Source: a virus
Length of the DNA: 34,155 nt
Strand: one strand, 5' to 3'
IMG/VR virus record: IMGVR_UViG_3300025137_000137
Location: 1 to 34,155 of that record
Part shown: positions 9,115 to 16,748 of the stretch, one piece after another
How positions within the stretch are numbered: position 1 is the stretch's first letter
How the letters are laid out: each line of letters opens with the position of its first letter
The notes under the pieces: generated by a model
Told to the model about the DNA's origin: nothing
The model's database searches: none
What the model saw: the letters and a program-made list of their open reading frames with translations, nothing else
Program-made: the position numbers and the translations under genes

Positions 9115-11902
9115 CTTCTACCCCCTCTGGAACGTCTATATCAATCTTAAATATATAACAATATTGGTTCATATCCATTGCTGTGCCTTTAGTGAGCCGT
9201 GTTTTCTTATATGTAGCCCCCATCTTTTCTTTAAGGTCGGTCACTAGCTGTCCATAGTTTATTTGTTGTTCGACAGACCACGATTTTAAATACTTAGGTA
9301 TTATAAATATGAGCTTAGTGTCAGGTTCATACCTAGCCACCAGCTTTTGTGACCTTGGAATAGCATCGGGTATGACTAACATATCCATACCATTGTCCTG
9401 CTCTTTACTAAAGCGTTGCGTGCTTTTTATCCACAACATGCTGTTGTAGTGATCAGTAATAAAGTCGTTAATTATTTGTTGTACGGAAACCGTCATGTCA
9501 CTTACAGTATTCTTGTTTATTTCAAGCTGTTTCAGTGCCCATTTCTCTACTTTTTTTAAGTCATAATCTATAAGCCCTAAGTGCTTGGCTATCAACAAGC
9601 CGGTTAAAGTACAAGCAACTCCAGCCGACCAAAACCTGTTTTCGGCTTTCAAGCCAGCTTTCTTATCTAACCTAACCTGCATAGTCTTTAATGTCTTTCT
9701 AACTTGTTCTATATTATTTATAACGTACTGTATATAGATAGATCCGGCTTGCCCCCAGTTATCAGTTATAGTCTCTGAAAAGTCATCAGTAACTTCCTTG
9801 CTAACAAAGTGAGTCTTACCGGCTTTGCATTCAAGCATACGTTGAGCTTCAGCTATGGGTGCATTTTTGTACCCACTAATTGTTTCTACTGCACTTACAT
9901 TACCATTAGTAACCGCGCAACATGCCCACGTATCACCCCTAGCACGTTCTTGGTTAGAGCCACTTTGCATACGACCCCTTTGCTTGCCAGAAGTGAGTTG
10001 GTACACAAGATCAGACAACTGTTTACCCCGTGAGTTGGTAAGCTCATCTATATAAAGTGGTAGGTTTTTATACACCTCGCCACGGTTCATCTTGCTGGCA
10101 TGTGTATCTACTTCATCTAACACTAACTTCTTAGGGTTACCCCACACTGTAGCCGCAGACATAAGAGCAGTTGTTTTACCATGCCCGCTACCTTTACTGT
10201 GTAAGTGCATGGTAGAACATGACACTGAAGTAAGTGCCATAAGTGGCGAGCCGAAAGCCGTACCCATAACGTATTGGTGTAGTTCCATACCATCTTGAGC
10301 ATAGAAATTAGCCATATCGCTCCAGCCTTGTAGCGTACCTTTTGGCTCAAAAGCAGAAAACAAGTCAGCCGTCTGAGTAGAAGGTGGGTTAAACCTAAAC
10401 TCGTTACCACGTATCTCCGTATTGCCAAGTATAAACGCCTCACATTTATCATTAGTCCAACCGAATTGTGTGTGCGCCTCATCAGCTACTATCGTAGCCT
10501 GTAATTCATTTACCCAAGTAGTTGTGTATGACATAAGTTCGTCCATCTTTGTAACAGCCACACCTTGTGAGGACATAGCCTTTCTAAATTCTTCCCTTGA
10601 CGTTACTGCGGTCAACGGTACGGTAAACTCTCTAACCCCATCTTTTGGTAAGTGTAGTCTCATGACTATAGCCTCACCCACTTCTTTATCTTTTAACCTA
10701 CGTACCACGTACAAGTCGTTGTGGTATATCATCTTCTCATCTATTTCACCGTCTGCATCTGAGGAGCGTACGTAAACACCACCGTTCTTACCTCTAAAAT
10801 ACGGCTTGGGATATGTTGGTATAGTGTAGGTACTAATCGGAGCGTTCGGCAGATCAATGGCTGGTTCTTGTACTACTTCCTCCTCTGCCTCGGCTATCTT
10901 CTGCCCTAACACAATGGGAGATTTTACTTTACCAAAGTGTGGGCAATCAGTGCATACACCATTTACACGCTCGTCAAACGTAGAGCACGTATGTGGGTAC
11001 TTTATATTATTGTATTTAGTGTCTGTTTCTTCTGCGTCATAGCCATCATACCCACGCGATAATTCATGTGCTTTGTCACGCCCTGCATCGTCACAATGTT
11101 TGGCTATAGATATTGCCGACACCCACACTGGTTCACTCTGCGTGTTGGGTTCATCAACAACCCTACGTAGTTGCTCACACCCTGTACCTCCCCTAGACTT
11201 GACTATTATGTCGTCAAAACTAGATATGATATTACTGTGTACAGCATCAAGAAACGCCGTAGTGTTCTCTACCTTGGTAGGTACTGGTATCATGTCACCA
11301 CCCAGCAATTCATTGAAGTGGTCAAAGTCAACCGCTGAACTGTAGGATAGTAATTTTACTTCGGTAGGTGGGTCTGTCTTGTGGTTATGTGTGTTAGGTA
11401 TACGTAATACCCTAGCGGCATCGGCAGTTACAGCGGCATCGGCGTACAACCCATGTTCGACACATAACTTTTTAAGGCGCTCTGCTACAGGAGTCCACTC
11501 GTTTATACCTATGGCTTCTTTCAACCGCCAGTAAACGTGTATGCCTCTGCCTGAGTCTATCAAGACAGGTTTAGGTAAAGATAGCTTCGCGCAAAACCTC
11601 TTTAAGGCGTTCAGCGCATCGTTTCTATCTTCAAAGTCTTTCCCCTCCCCGCAATCGAGGTCGAGAAAGAATGATTTTAACTGTGTTACGTTATCAACTT
11701 TACGTGAGTTAGGTTCTTTAAAACGTGCTGTAGCAAAATAAGTATCGTATCCCTCTGCGTCAAGGTCGTACGCCGATGCTTGTAACTCATCTATCGAACT
11801 AAAAAACTTCTGTACCTTACGATTTTCCGTAGGCTTTAACGCTAAAATACAATAGTGCCCTTCATCCCCCAATACCCCACACAAGAAATCTCGTGTTTTC
11901 AT
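9095..11902 (-). CDS. PrimPol-type primase/polymerase fused to a DUF927-type helicase
   Basis: The 935-residue protein should prime and unwind DNA at the phage fork. The N-terminal archaeo-eukaryotic primase (PrimPol) domain shows FFLDLDCGEG (metal-binding Asp81/Asp83), SGRGIHVYW (catalytic His122) and a third Asp in TADAARVLRIP (~161). A Cys/His cluster near 304-322 (HTC, then CTDCPH) may bind zinc. The C-terminal half resembles DUF927 P-loop helicases: Walker A GSGHGKTT at ~571-578, Walker B YIDEL at ~617-621, then CAVTNGN as a likely sensor. I start at ATG 11902 because GGAGAG lies 4 bases upstream. A GTG at 11944 would extend the protein by 14 residues but falls inside a terminator hairpin. 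No separate DnaB-like helicase is visible, so this is probably the replicative one. Confidence 0.88.
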   Translation of the reverse strand: MKTRDFLCGVLGDEGHYCILALKPTENRKVQKFFSSIDELQASAYDLDAEGYDTYFATARFKEPNSRKVDNVTQLKSFFLDLDCGEGKDFEDRNDALNALKRFCAKLSLPKPVLIDSGRGIHVYWRLKEAIGINEWTPVAERLKKLCVEHGLYADAAVTADAARVLRIPNTHNHKTDPPTEVKLLSYSSAVDFDHFNELLGGDMIPVPTKVENTTAFLDAVHSNIISSFDDIIVKSRGGTGCEQLRRVVDEPNTQSEPVWVSAISIAKHCDDAGRDKAHELSRGYDGYDAEETDTKYNNIKYPHTCSTFDERVNGVCTDCPHFGKVKSPIVLGQKIAEAEEEVVQEPAIDLPNAPISTYTIPTYPKPYFRGKNGGVYVRSSDADGEIDEKMIYHNDLYVVRRLKDKEVGEAIVMRLHLPKDGVREFTVPLTAVTSREEFRKAMSSQGVAVTKMDELMSYTTTWVNELQATIVADEAHTQFGWTNDKCEAFILGNTEIRGNEFRFNPPSTQTADLFSAFEPKGTLQGWSDMANFYAQDGMELHQYVMGTAFGSPLMALTSVSCSTMHLHSKGSGHGKTTALMSAATVWGNPKKLVLDEVDTHASKMNRGEVYKNLPLYIDELTNSRGKQLSDLVYQLTSGKQRGRMQSGSNQERARGDTWACCAVTNGNVSAVETISGYKNAPIAEAQRMLECKAGKTHFVSKEVTDDFSETITDNWGQAGSIYIQYVINNIEQVRKTLKTMQVRLDKKAGLKAENRFWSAGVACTLTGLLIAKHLGLIDYDLKKVEKWALKQLEINKNTVSDMTVSVQQIINDFITDHYNSMLWIKSTQRFSKEQDNGMDMLVIPDAIPRSQKLVARYEPDTKLIFIIPKYLKSWSVEQQINYGQLVTDLKEKMGATYKKTRLTKGTAMDMNQYCYIFKIDIDVPEGVEVGSGDS

Positions 11903-11918
11903 AGTTCTCTCCAAAACC

Positions 11919-11946
11919 AAAAATACCGTGGGGGTAATCCCCACGG
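11919..11946 (-). terminator. Rho-independent terminator or attenuator between SSB and primase genes
   Basis: Read on the - strand: CCGTGGGG, a 5-base loop, CCCCACGG, then TATTTTT. This is an 8-bp GC-rich stem followed by a U tract, lying after the SSB stop (11963) and before the primase ATG (11902). It probably makes the SSB gene, which is needed in large amounts, more highly expressed than the primase-helicase. Confidence 0.8.
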
Positions 11947-11962
11947 CTAAAAGGGGTATTTA

Positions 11963-12625
11963 CTAATCGTCCCAATCATCAATGAGGGAGCTTAGATCCT
12001 CATCTTTCGGTTTTGGCTTAGACTTTTTACTTACTACTTTTTTAGGTGCAGGTTCTTCTTCGGTAGCAGGTTCTTCGGGAGCGGTTTCAACAAAAGGGTT
12101 TTCGTCTTTTATATCAAACCCTTCTACTGTACTGAATGGGTTAGCCGATTCTTTCTGTTCAGCTAACTTGACGACTTGTACTGCTTTAAGCCGTAACGAT
12201 ACACCGTTGTCACGCATGTTGTAAGGGACAAAGACTACCGCTATGTTAACTGTGCTACCGGAAGTAAGTTTAAAATCATCAGGTAACTTGTTGCTCTTAG
12301 CATCAAACTGTGAAGGTTTTCTTGTAAGTTCTTCGCCATACGAACCTTTGAGTTTGGCCTTACCTATATACATACCGTCTTCGTCTTTGGTAAACGGCAT
12401 ATCTAATTTGTCCGGCCACTTGTCCTCACGTTTTTCTGCGTAGGCTTCTGACATTGCTTTAAATAATTCTTTTGCCTGATCCTTATTCATACAAAAAGAT
12501 AATTCATATGATGAACCATCTGCTTTTGGGTCGCATGGTACTGACTTGTTTTCAGAAGTATCGAAACGATAGGTCTGATTTATACGGGGGTACATTGCTG
12601 TAACGTCATTTATTAAATGTGTCAT
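11963..12625 (-). CDS. Single-stranded DNA-binding protein, T7 gp2.5-like
   Basis: This 220-residue protein has the architecture of phage SSBs of the T7 gp2.5 type: a globular N-terminal part of ~150 residues with alternating beta-strand-like segments (AKLKGSYGE, TVNIAVVFVPYNM, VSLRLKAVQVVKL), a Pro/Glu/Lys-rich linker, and a very acidic C-terminal tail ending in DDWDD. In this family the acidic tail contacts the polymerase and primase-helicase. AAGGAG lies 8 bases before the ATG. The linker contains NPFSTVEGF, a motif that recurs at the end of the upstream neighbour's product. It is followed by a terminator, consistent with stronger expression than the primase gene. Assignment rests on architecture and operon position rather than a diagnostic catalytic motif. 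Confidence 0.75.
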   Translation of the reverse strand: MTHLINDVTAMYPRINQTYRFDTSENKSVPCDPKADGSSYELSFCMNKDQAKELFKAMSEAYAEKREDKWPDKLDMPFTKDEDGMYIGKAKLKGSYGEELTRKPSQFDAKSNKLPDDFKLTSGSTVNIAVVFVPYNMRDNGVSLRLKAVQVVKLAEQKESANPFSTVEGFDIKDENPFVETAPEEPATEEEPAPKKVVSKKSKPKPKDEDLSSLIDDWDD

Positions 12626-12647
12626 TGCGCATTCTCCTTAGAATGGT

Positions 12648-13268
12648 TTATTTATGTACGTAACCTTCAACAGAATCGAAAGGTGACGAGGTTGCACTCT
12701 GCTCTTTAGTGAGAGAGGTTATTGCTTCGTGCGTATCGGGGTGGTCAATCATACCAGATACGGTTTCTAACTGCTCCTTGTTTAACCCTTGTATGGGTTT
12801 AAAAAAGAGTTTTGGTACTACACTGTTACTATCAAAGTATATTTTTGTTACAACAGATGCGGCTTTAGTATTATGTTTAGATAAATGTTTCGCATACTCT
12901 TGTAAGGGCATGTGACCATTTATAGTTTTACCAAATATAGAAGTCGCTGGCAACATAAGTTGGTAAACTTCTTCTAAATTATCTGCAAACACCACGGCCA
13001 ATCTTTGTTGAAATCGGCAAGCGCGACCTTGCCCTGCTGAACCGCGTATATTTTGTTTACAATCTAAACATCTATTAGCTTGCCGTTCATCTACAAAGGG
13101 GTCGGGTCGTTGTGTGTCTTCAGACCAACACGTTGGTGCTACTGTGTTCTCACCATCAAACTCGTTTGCAAAGTATGCACGCGATACCCTAGCGGCGTTT
13201 ACTATAACAACTTCTACAGCATCACCGTGGTAAGAAAACGTACCTCCTCGTATACTAAGCCTCTGCAT
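12648..13268 (-). CDS. Zinc-binding protein of unknown function, SSB-associated
   Basis: The 206-residue protein has four Cys spaced as in a metal site (Cys47 in PTCW, Cys67 and Cys70 in RCLDC, Cys84 in RACR), embedded in a pattern I associate with uncharacterised phage replication-region proteins. The C terminus reads SPFDSVEGYVHK and matches the NPFSTVEGF motif in the linker of the SSB encoded next to it, hinting that both bind one partner. The ATG overlaps the end of the HTH gene by 14 bases and has no good Shine-Dalgarno sequence, so it probably depends on translational coupling. A role at the replication fork is an inference; a recombination mediator is another possibility. Confidence 0.6.
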   Translation of the reverse strand: MQRLSIRGGTFSYHGDAVEVVIVNAARVSRAYFANEFDGENTVAPTCWSEDTQRPDPFVDERQANRCLDCKQNIRGSAGQGRACRFQQRLAVVFADNLEEVYQLMLPATSIFGKTINGHMPLQEYAKHLSKHNTKAASVVTKIYFDSNSVVPKLFFKPIQGLNKEQLETVSGMIDHPDTHEAITSLTKEQSATSSPFDSVEGYVHK

Positions 13269-13539
13269 CGTTGTTAAACAAATGCTTGGTTACTTTGTCT
13301 ATATCAAACCTGTAGGTATGACCTATTAAGAAATAAGAATCTTTAGGTATATGTTCGCTACGTACCCACTTACGTACAGTAGAGTCAGATACCTTAAAAT
13401 GCTTGGCTACTTCTTCAAGAGAAAAGTACGGACTTTCATCAGGGTGTCGGTGCTTTTGCACAAACTCCTCCAGTTGTTGTCGCGTTACGGCTTTAGGACG
13501 TAACACATTTTCTTCACTATCTATATCGGGTTCAGACAT
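13255..13539 (-). CDS. Helix-turn-helix DNA-binding protein (excisionase/MerR-like)
   Basis: In this 94-residue protein, residues ~39-62 (YFSLEEVAKHFKVSDSTVRK) are a classic winged HTH of the excisionase/MerR type, followed by a likely wing (GHTYRFDIDKVTKHL). The N-terminal ~35 residues are charged. It could regulate the repeated operators at 22.9-26.3 kb or act as an architectural factor in replication; there is no integrase here for it to serve as an excisionase. GAGG lies 8 bases before the ATG, which overlaps the upstream stop as TAATG. Confidence 0.75.
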   Translation of the reverse strand: MSEPDIDSEENVLRPKAVTRQQLEEFVQKHRHPDESPYFSLEEVAKHFKVSDSTVRKWVRSEHIPKDSYFLIGHTYRFDIDKVTKHLFNNDAEA

Positions 13540-13928
13540 TATTTTTTCCTCACTGATAATGTGTATTCGGAATCCGCATTTAATCCCATAGGAACTAAGT
13601 CGGGGTTTTCTTCGAGGAACTGCCGTACATTACTCTGGTTCAAACGCTTGTCAAAGAACTCAGGGACTTCGTTATCCAGCACAAATTTGTACATGGATTC
13701 CCAATCACTTGTCCAGTAACGTGTTTTAACAGACCTGTAGAACAGCCCTTCGGAAGTGCGTACACTCTCAACACCATTGGCATCGCAGTATTCGAGTAGT
13801 GCTTTCTTTATTGTTTCTTGTTTCTCAAGAAGCTCTTTGTCGGCCTCTTTAAATTCTTTAGATAACTCAGAACGCTTGGCGCGTATCTTAGAATATACCT
13901 TTACTAACTTAGCTAGATCTTCTGACAT
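13539..13928 (-). CDS. Conserved-looking phage protein with N-terminal coiled coil
   Basis: This is a 129-residue product when started at ATG 13928, which has GGAGG 5 bases upstream; an in-frame ATG at 13985 has no such site and would overlap the helicase gene. Residues ~1-45 are a heptad-rich coiled coil (RAKRSELSKEFKEADKELL). A compact C-terminal part follows (TRYWTSDWESMYKFV, QFLEENPDLVPMGLN, EYTLSVRKK). This layout is common in replication operons of aquatic phages, but I know of no settled function. It lies between the helicase and HTH genes and is coupled to the latter by a TAATG overlap. Confidence 0.65.
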   Translation of the reverse strand: MSEDLAKLVKVYSKIRAKRSELSKEFKEADKELLEKQETIKKALLEYCDANGVESVRTSEGLFYRSVKTRYWTSDWESMYKFVLDNEVPEFFDKRLNQSNVRQFLEENPDLVPMGLNADSEYTLSVRKK

Positions 13929-13977
13929 GTGTACCTCCATACATTGTAGGATAGGAAGTTTAGTATCAGGTTCTATG

Positions 13978-15513
13978 TTAGTCAAGCATTTCGTTGTATA
14001 AATCTATAACTTTTGTGTGTACGTCTATTCTATTATCTAAAAGTGCGTAGATACGTCTTTCTACGAAAGAACCCTGTAACTGAACGACAGTACATTTATG
14101 TGTTTGTCCTGACCTGTGTACACGAGCATTAGCTTGCGCGTATGTTTCTAGTGAAGGTGTTGGCCCCCACCACACTACGGTATTTGCGGCAGTCAATGTC
14201 ACACCATGTGCGGCTGACTGTGGTTGTATAACTAATACTTTGGGGTCGTCTTGTTCTTGAAACTGTTTAAATCTTTCGGTGCGCTTTGCGGCTGATACGT
14301 CACCACGTATGACCTCTGTAGTTATGCCATCACTACGTAGTTTGTTTGTGAGTACATCTATTACGTGTTTAAACGGTACGAATACCAACACCTTTTTACT
14401 TGACTCATCTATAACTTCACGTAGCACTTTGTACCTGTGCTTTATGTCAAACTCAAGTGCATCTCCGTTGTCTGTGTATATAGCGCCACAACTTATTTGC
14501 AGTAACTTGTTCATAACAACTGCGGCATTGGCGGCGGTTACTTCCTCACCAGCCGCGTGCATTATCATCTTATCCTTTAGCTCTTTATAGTATTTGTTTT
14601 GTTGTCGGGTAAGCTCTACCGTACGCTTGACGTACACCATAGGGGGTAAGTCTAAACATTCTTCTTTAGTAAAACGTATGGCTGGTTGTAAGGCACGGAA
14701 CACTACGTCAGTCGAATCTTCTCTTGGAATCCATTTAAACTGAGTAAGTTTTACCATTACGTGGTCACGAAATGTACCAAAGAATCTAGGTACAGATTTA
14801 GGATTAACAAGTTTAGCTAAACCATAAGCATCTAGTGGGCTTTGTGCGGCTGGTGTACCGGTCATCAACCACAACCATGTGTCAGGTTTTAGTAGTCGAT
14901 TAAGTGTTTTCCATCGTTTGGTCTGTACGTTTTTGTAGTGTGTAGCCTCGTCTACAATGATACAGTCGAATCCACCATTAGCTATGGCATCTTGCACTAT
15001 CTCCACGCCGTCATAGTTTATTATCACAAAGTCAGCGTCACCACTTATTATCTTAGCGCGTTTGTCTTTCGCTCCATGTGCTATGTCAACTGTCCTGTGC
15101 ATAGCGAACGTAAATAAATCAGCACGCCACGCGCTGTCCATAATAGACAAAGGGCATACCACTAGCACTCGGTTAATTTTACCCTGTTTCATTAGGTAAT
15201 CAGCCGCCCATATCGCACTAGCAGTCTTGCCTGTACCTTGCTCATTGAAGCAAAACGAACGCCTGTTCATCGTCAAGAACCCTGCCGTCTTTTTCTGGTG
15301 GTCGAATGGATCGTGCTTACCTGTCCACTCGTACCTGCCCTCTATTGGGCTTGGCACTCTTATGTTTATGTTGCGTAGGGTTTTTGCTTCGTCTAGTCCC
15401 CAGTTTACCGCGACTTCATTTGCTCCTAACGTCTTACTCTTAGGTATCAAATTGGTTACGCGGGCGGGGTCGCGTAGGTTAAGCACTATGGCTTTGTTAT
15501 CCACTATTCTCAT
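13978..15513 (-). CDS. SNF2-type DEAD/DEAH helicase
   Basis: This 511-residue superfamily 2 ATPase shows motif I QGTGKT (92-97), motif Ia VLVVCPLSIMDSAW, motif II DEAT (188-191), motif III LMTGTP, and in the second RecA-like domain LVIQPQSAAHGVTL and motif VI ARVHRSGQTHKC (~475-488), typical of SNF2 and related enzymes. It is short, with no extra chromatin-type domain, as in phage homologues thought to act in DNA replication, recombination or repair. Its start overlaps the upstream stop as ATGA and lacks a strong Shine-Dalgarno sequence, so it depends on coupling. Confidence 0.92.
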   Translation of the reverse strand: MRIVDNKAIVLNLRDPARVTNLIPKSKTLGANEVAVNWGLDEAKTLRNINIRVPSPIEGRYEWTGKHDPFDHQKKTAGFLTMNRRSFCFNEQGTGKTASAIWAADYLMKQGKINRVLVVCPLSIMDSAWRADLFTFAMHRTVDIAHGAKDKRAKIISGDADFVIINYDGVEIVQDAIANGGFDCIIVDEATHYKNVQTKRWKTLNRLLKPDTWLWLMTGTPAAQSPLDAYGLAKLVNPKSVPRFFGTFRDHVMVKLTQFKWIPREDSTDVVFRALQPAIRFTKEECLDLPPMVYVKRTVELTRQQNKYYKELKDKMIMHAAGEEVTAANAAVVMNKLLQISCGAIYTDNGDALEFDIKHRYKVLREVIDESSKKVLVFVPFKHVIDVLTNKLRSDGITTEVIRGDVSAAKRTERFKQFQEQDDPKVLVIQPQSAAHGVTLTAANTVVWWGPTPSLETYAQANARVHRSGQTHKCTVVQLQGSFVERRIYALLDNRIDVHTKVIDLYNEMLD

Positions 15514-15701
15514 GTTTCAAGTGCTAACATTATTTCTGTGGGCGATTCTGCTACGGTTATGTAATCATACTCATCCATACCAAAATAAATTTTAGTAAAC
15601 GCACGCTCCCCACGTTTTTCATATTGCATCCATAACATGTTGTCTAAATTTACTACTGTTGTACCTTTATCATTTAGCTCAGTTAAATACATTAATTTCA
15701 T
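15510..15701 (-). CDS. Small protein, weakly FlbD-like
   Basis: The 63-residue product is probably a small beta-sheet protein ending in a helix (ITVAESPTEIMLALET). The pattern, with NLDNMLWMQYE followed by a beta hairpin and a final ES..EI helix, recalls the short FlbD/flagellar-regulator-like fold, but the likeness is only by eye. GAGG precedes the ATG. It overlaps the HNH-like gene upstream (ATGA) and the helicase gene downstream (ATGA), so it belongs to the coupled replication operon. Confidence 0.65.
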   Translation of the reverse strand: MKLMYLTELNDKGTTVVNLDNMLWMQYEKRGERAFTKIYFGMDEYDYITVAESPTEIMLALET

Positions 15702-15943
15702 TTTTTCTTCCTCTTGTAATTACGGCTACGGTTCTTACTACGGTCTTCTAACTTGTAGCCATCTTTGTTAGAGCCGCCATTGTGTAGTGACTTGTTGTGA
15801 GACACGTCTTTACCACTACGGTCTATACCTTTCTTATCCATAGCACGCCTAGCCCGTTGTCGTTCCATACGTGCTTTGTGCGCTTTGCTACCCACTGGAG
15901 GGTTAAACTGTTTCTTTCTGTCTTTCGGATTCTTGTATGGCAT
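15698..15943 (-). CDS. Small basic HNH-endonuclease-like protein
   Basis: This 81-residue, strongly basic protein has an Arg/Lys-rich N-terminal half (RMERQRARRAMDKKG) followed by DVSHNKSLHNGGSNKDG and a final SKNRSRNYKRKKK. The order of a His after a short hydrophobic strand, Gly-Gly-x-Asn, then an Asn-Arg near the end matches small phage HNH-like proteins, where the usual form is D-V-D-H; here it is D-V-S-H, so activity is uncertain. I start at ATG 15943 (GGGAGA 5 bases upstream, TAATG overlap with the nuclease gene) rather than at 15967. Confidence 0.6.
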   Translation of the reverse strand: MPYKNPKDRKKQFNPPVGSKAHKARMERQRARRAMDKKGIDRSGKDVSHNKSLHNGGSNKDGYKLEDRSKNRSRNYKRKKK

Positions 15944-16617
15944 TAGTTTCTCCCATTGTGTGCGCACTCAAGTACATCGCACCACGCACGGCATAACCCA
16001 CTAGGGTTCGGATTCCATACGTTGTTATCAGATGCGATTACCATTTGTGAGAACTTGTCTCTGTATTTGACCTCAAGGTCATTTTCCCGGCGGGGCCGCG
16101 TATATGACTCTGTGATAAGTTGTTTACATACAACAAACAACAGCCCCCCGTTACATGTGTGTATCTTTGGAAAGTGTTTGAATACTGCAAGAGCCATCAA
16201 CTCTAGTTGTCCCTTGTCTGCATAGCGTGCTGACTTGCCGGTTTTGTAGTCCACTACCCACGCTATGCCATCTTCTTCATTGAGTATAATTAGATCAGCT
16301 ATGCCTCTGAACCACACGTCTTCGTCCCAAAATCCACAAGGTTGTAAGTCCTCAGTTAGACCTAGCTCATACTCACATAGTTTCTTGCCTTTCTTACGCT
16401 TTAACGCATCGAGTGAAGGTTGTACGTAACTGTACTTTTTTGGTATAGGTTTGTTGTCACGTATATGTTCTTCACACGCGAGATGCACGTCTGTACCGTA
16501 GCGCATAGCATCAGTTTCTTCCTGCGGATATTGCTTTAATATTTTCACATGGTAAAACTGTTTGGGGCATGTCTCGAATGCCTTTAGCTTACTATATGAC
16601 CACGGTACTAAACTCAT
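15943..16617 (-). CDS. PD-(D/E)XK nuclease, Cas4/RecB-like, with possible Fe-S cysteines
   Basis: In this 224-residue nuclease of the RecB/Cas4 group, the N terminus WSYSKLKAFETCPKQF is the usual opening of the family. The core shows GIADLI (Asp108), VVDYKTGK (Asp123, Lys125) and a Gln in KGQLELMAL (Gln137), the QxxxY-like motif. Cys17 near the N terminus and Cys209, Cys213 and Cys218 at the C terminus resemble the arrangement that holds a 4Fe-4S cluster in Cas4, AddB and Dna2, although the spacing differs. It probably processes DNA ends in replication or recombination. It overlaps the zinc-ribbon gene as ATGA. Confidence 0.85.
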   Translation of the reverse strand: MSLVPWSYSKLKAFETCPKQFYHVKILKQYPQEETDAMRYGTDVHLACEEHIRDNKPIPKKYSYVQPSLDALKRKKGKKLCEYELGLTEDLQPCGFWDEDVWFRGIADLIILNEEDGIAWVVDYKTGKSARYADKGQLELMALAVFKHFPKIHTCNGGLLFVVCKQLITESYTRPRRENDLEVKYRDKFSQMVIASDNNVWNPNPSGLCRAWCDVLECAHNGRN

Positions 16618-16748
16618 TCGTAAAATTCTTCCTCATGCTTATCGTCTGCGTCAATTTCACCCTGACAAATGTAACACATCTGTGGTTGTCGTGCGCCATC
16701 TTCTGATACCAGTTGCCCACAATCTTGACAATTAAAGTAATCTTCCAT
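16614..16748 (-). CDS. 44-residue zinc-ribbon protein
   Basis: The short ORF exactly fills the gap between the polymerase and nuclease genes. It has two CxxC pairs, NCQDCG (Cys7, Cys10) and MCYIC (Cys25, Cys28), separated by 14 residues, followed by an acidic tail (DADDKHEEEFYE). That is a minimal zinc ribbon. The ATG overlaps the polymerase stop as TAATG and its TGA overlaps the nuclease ATG as ATGA, so it is coupled on both sides and very likely a real gene. It could be a nucleic-acid or protein adaptor for the polymerase or nuclease; the exact role is unknown. Confidence 0.8.
   Translation of the reverse strand: MEDYFNCQDCGQLVSEDGARQPQMCYICQGEIDADDKHEEEFYE

Noticed and set aside
11903-11944. 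GTG-started extension of the primase-helicase
   Set aside because: The GTG lies inside the terminator stem without a ribosome-binding site, while ATG 11902 has GGAGAG at 4 bases.
13255-13539. HTH protein as an excisionase of an integration module
   Set aside because: No integrase, attachment site or lysogeny gene is visible; the fold is shared by many regulators.
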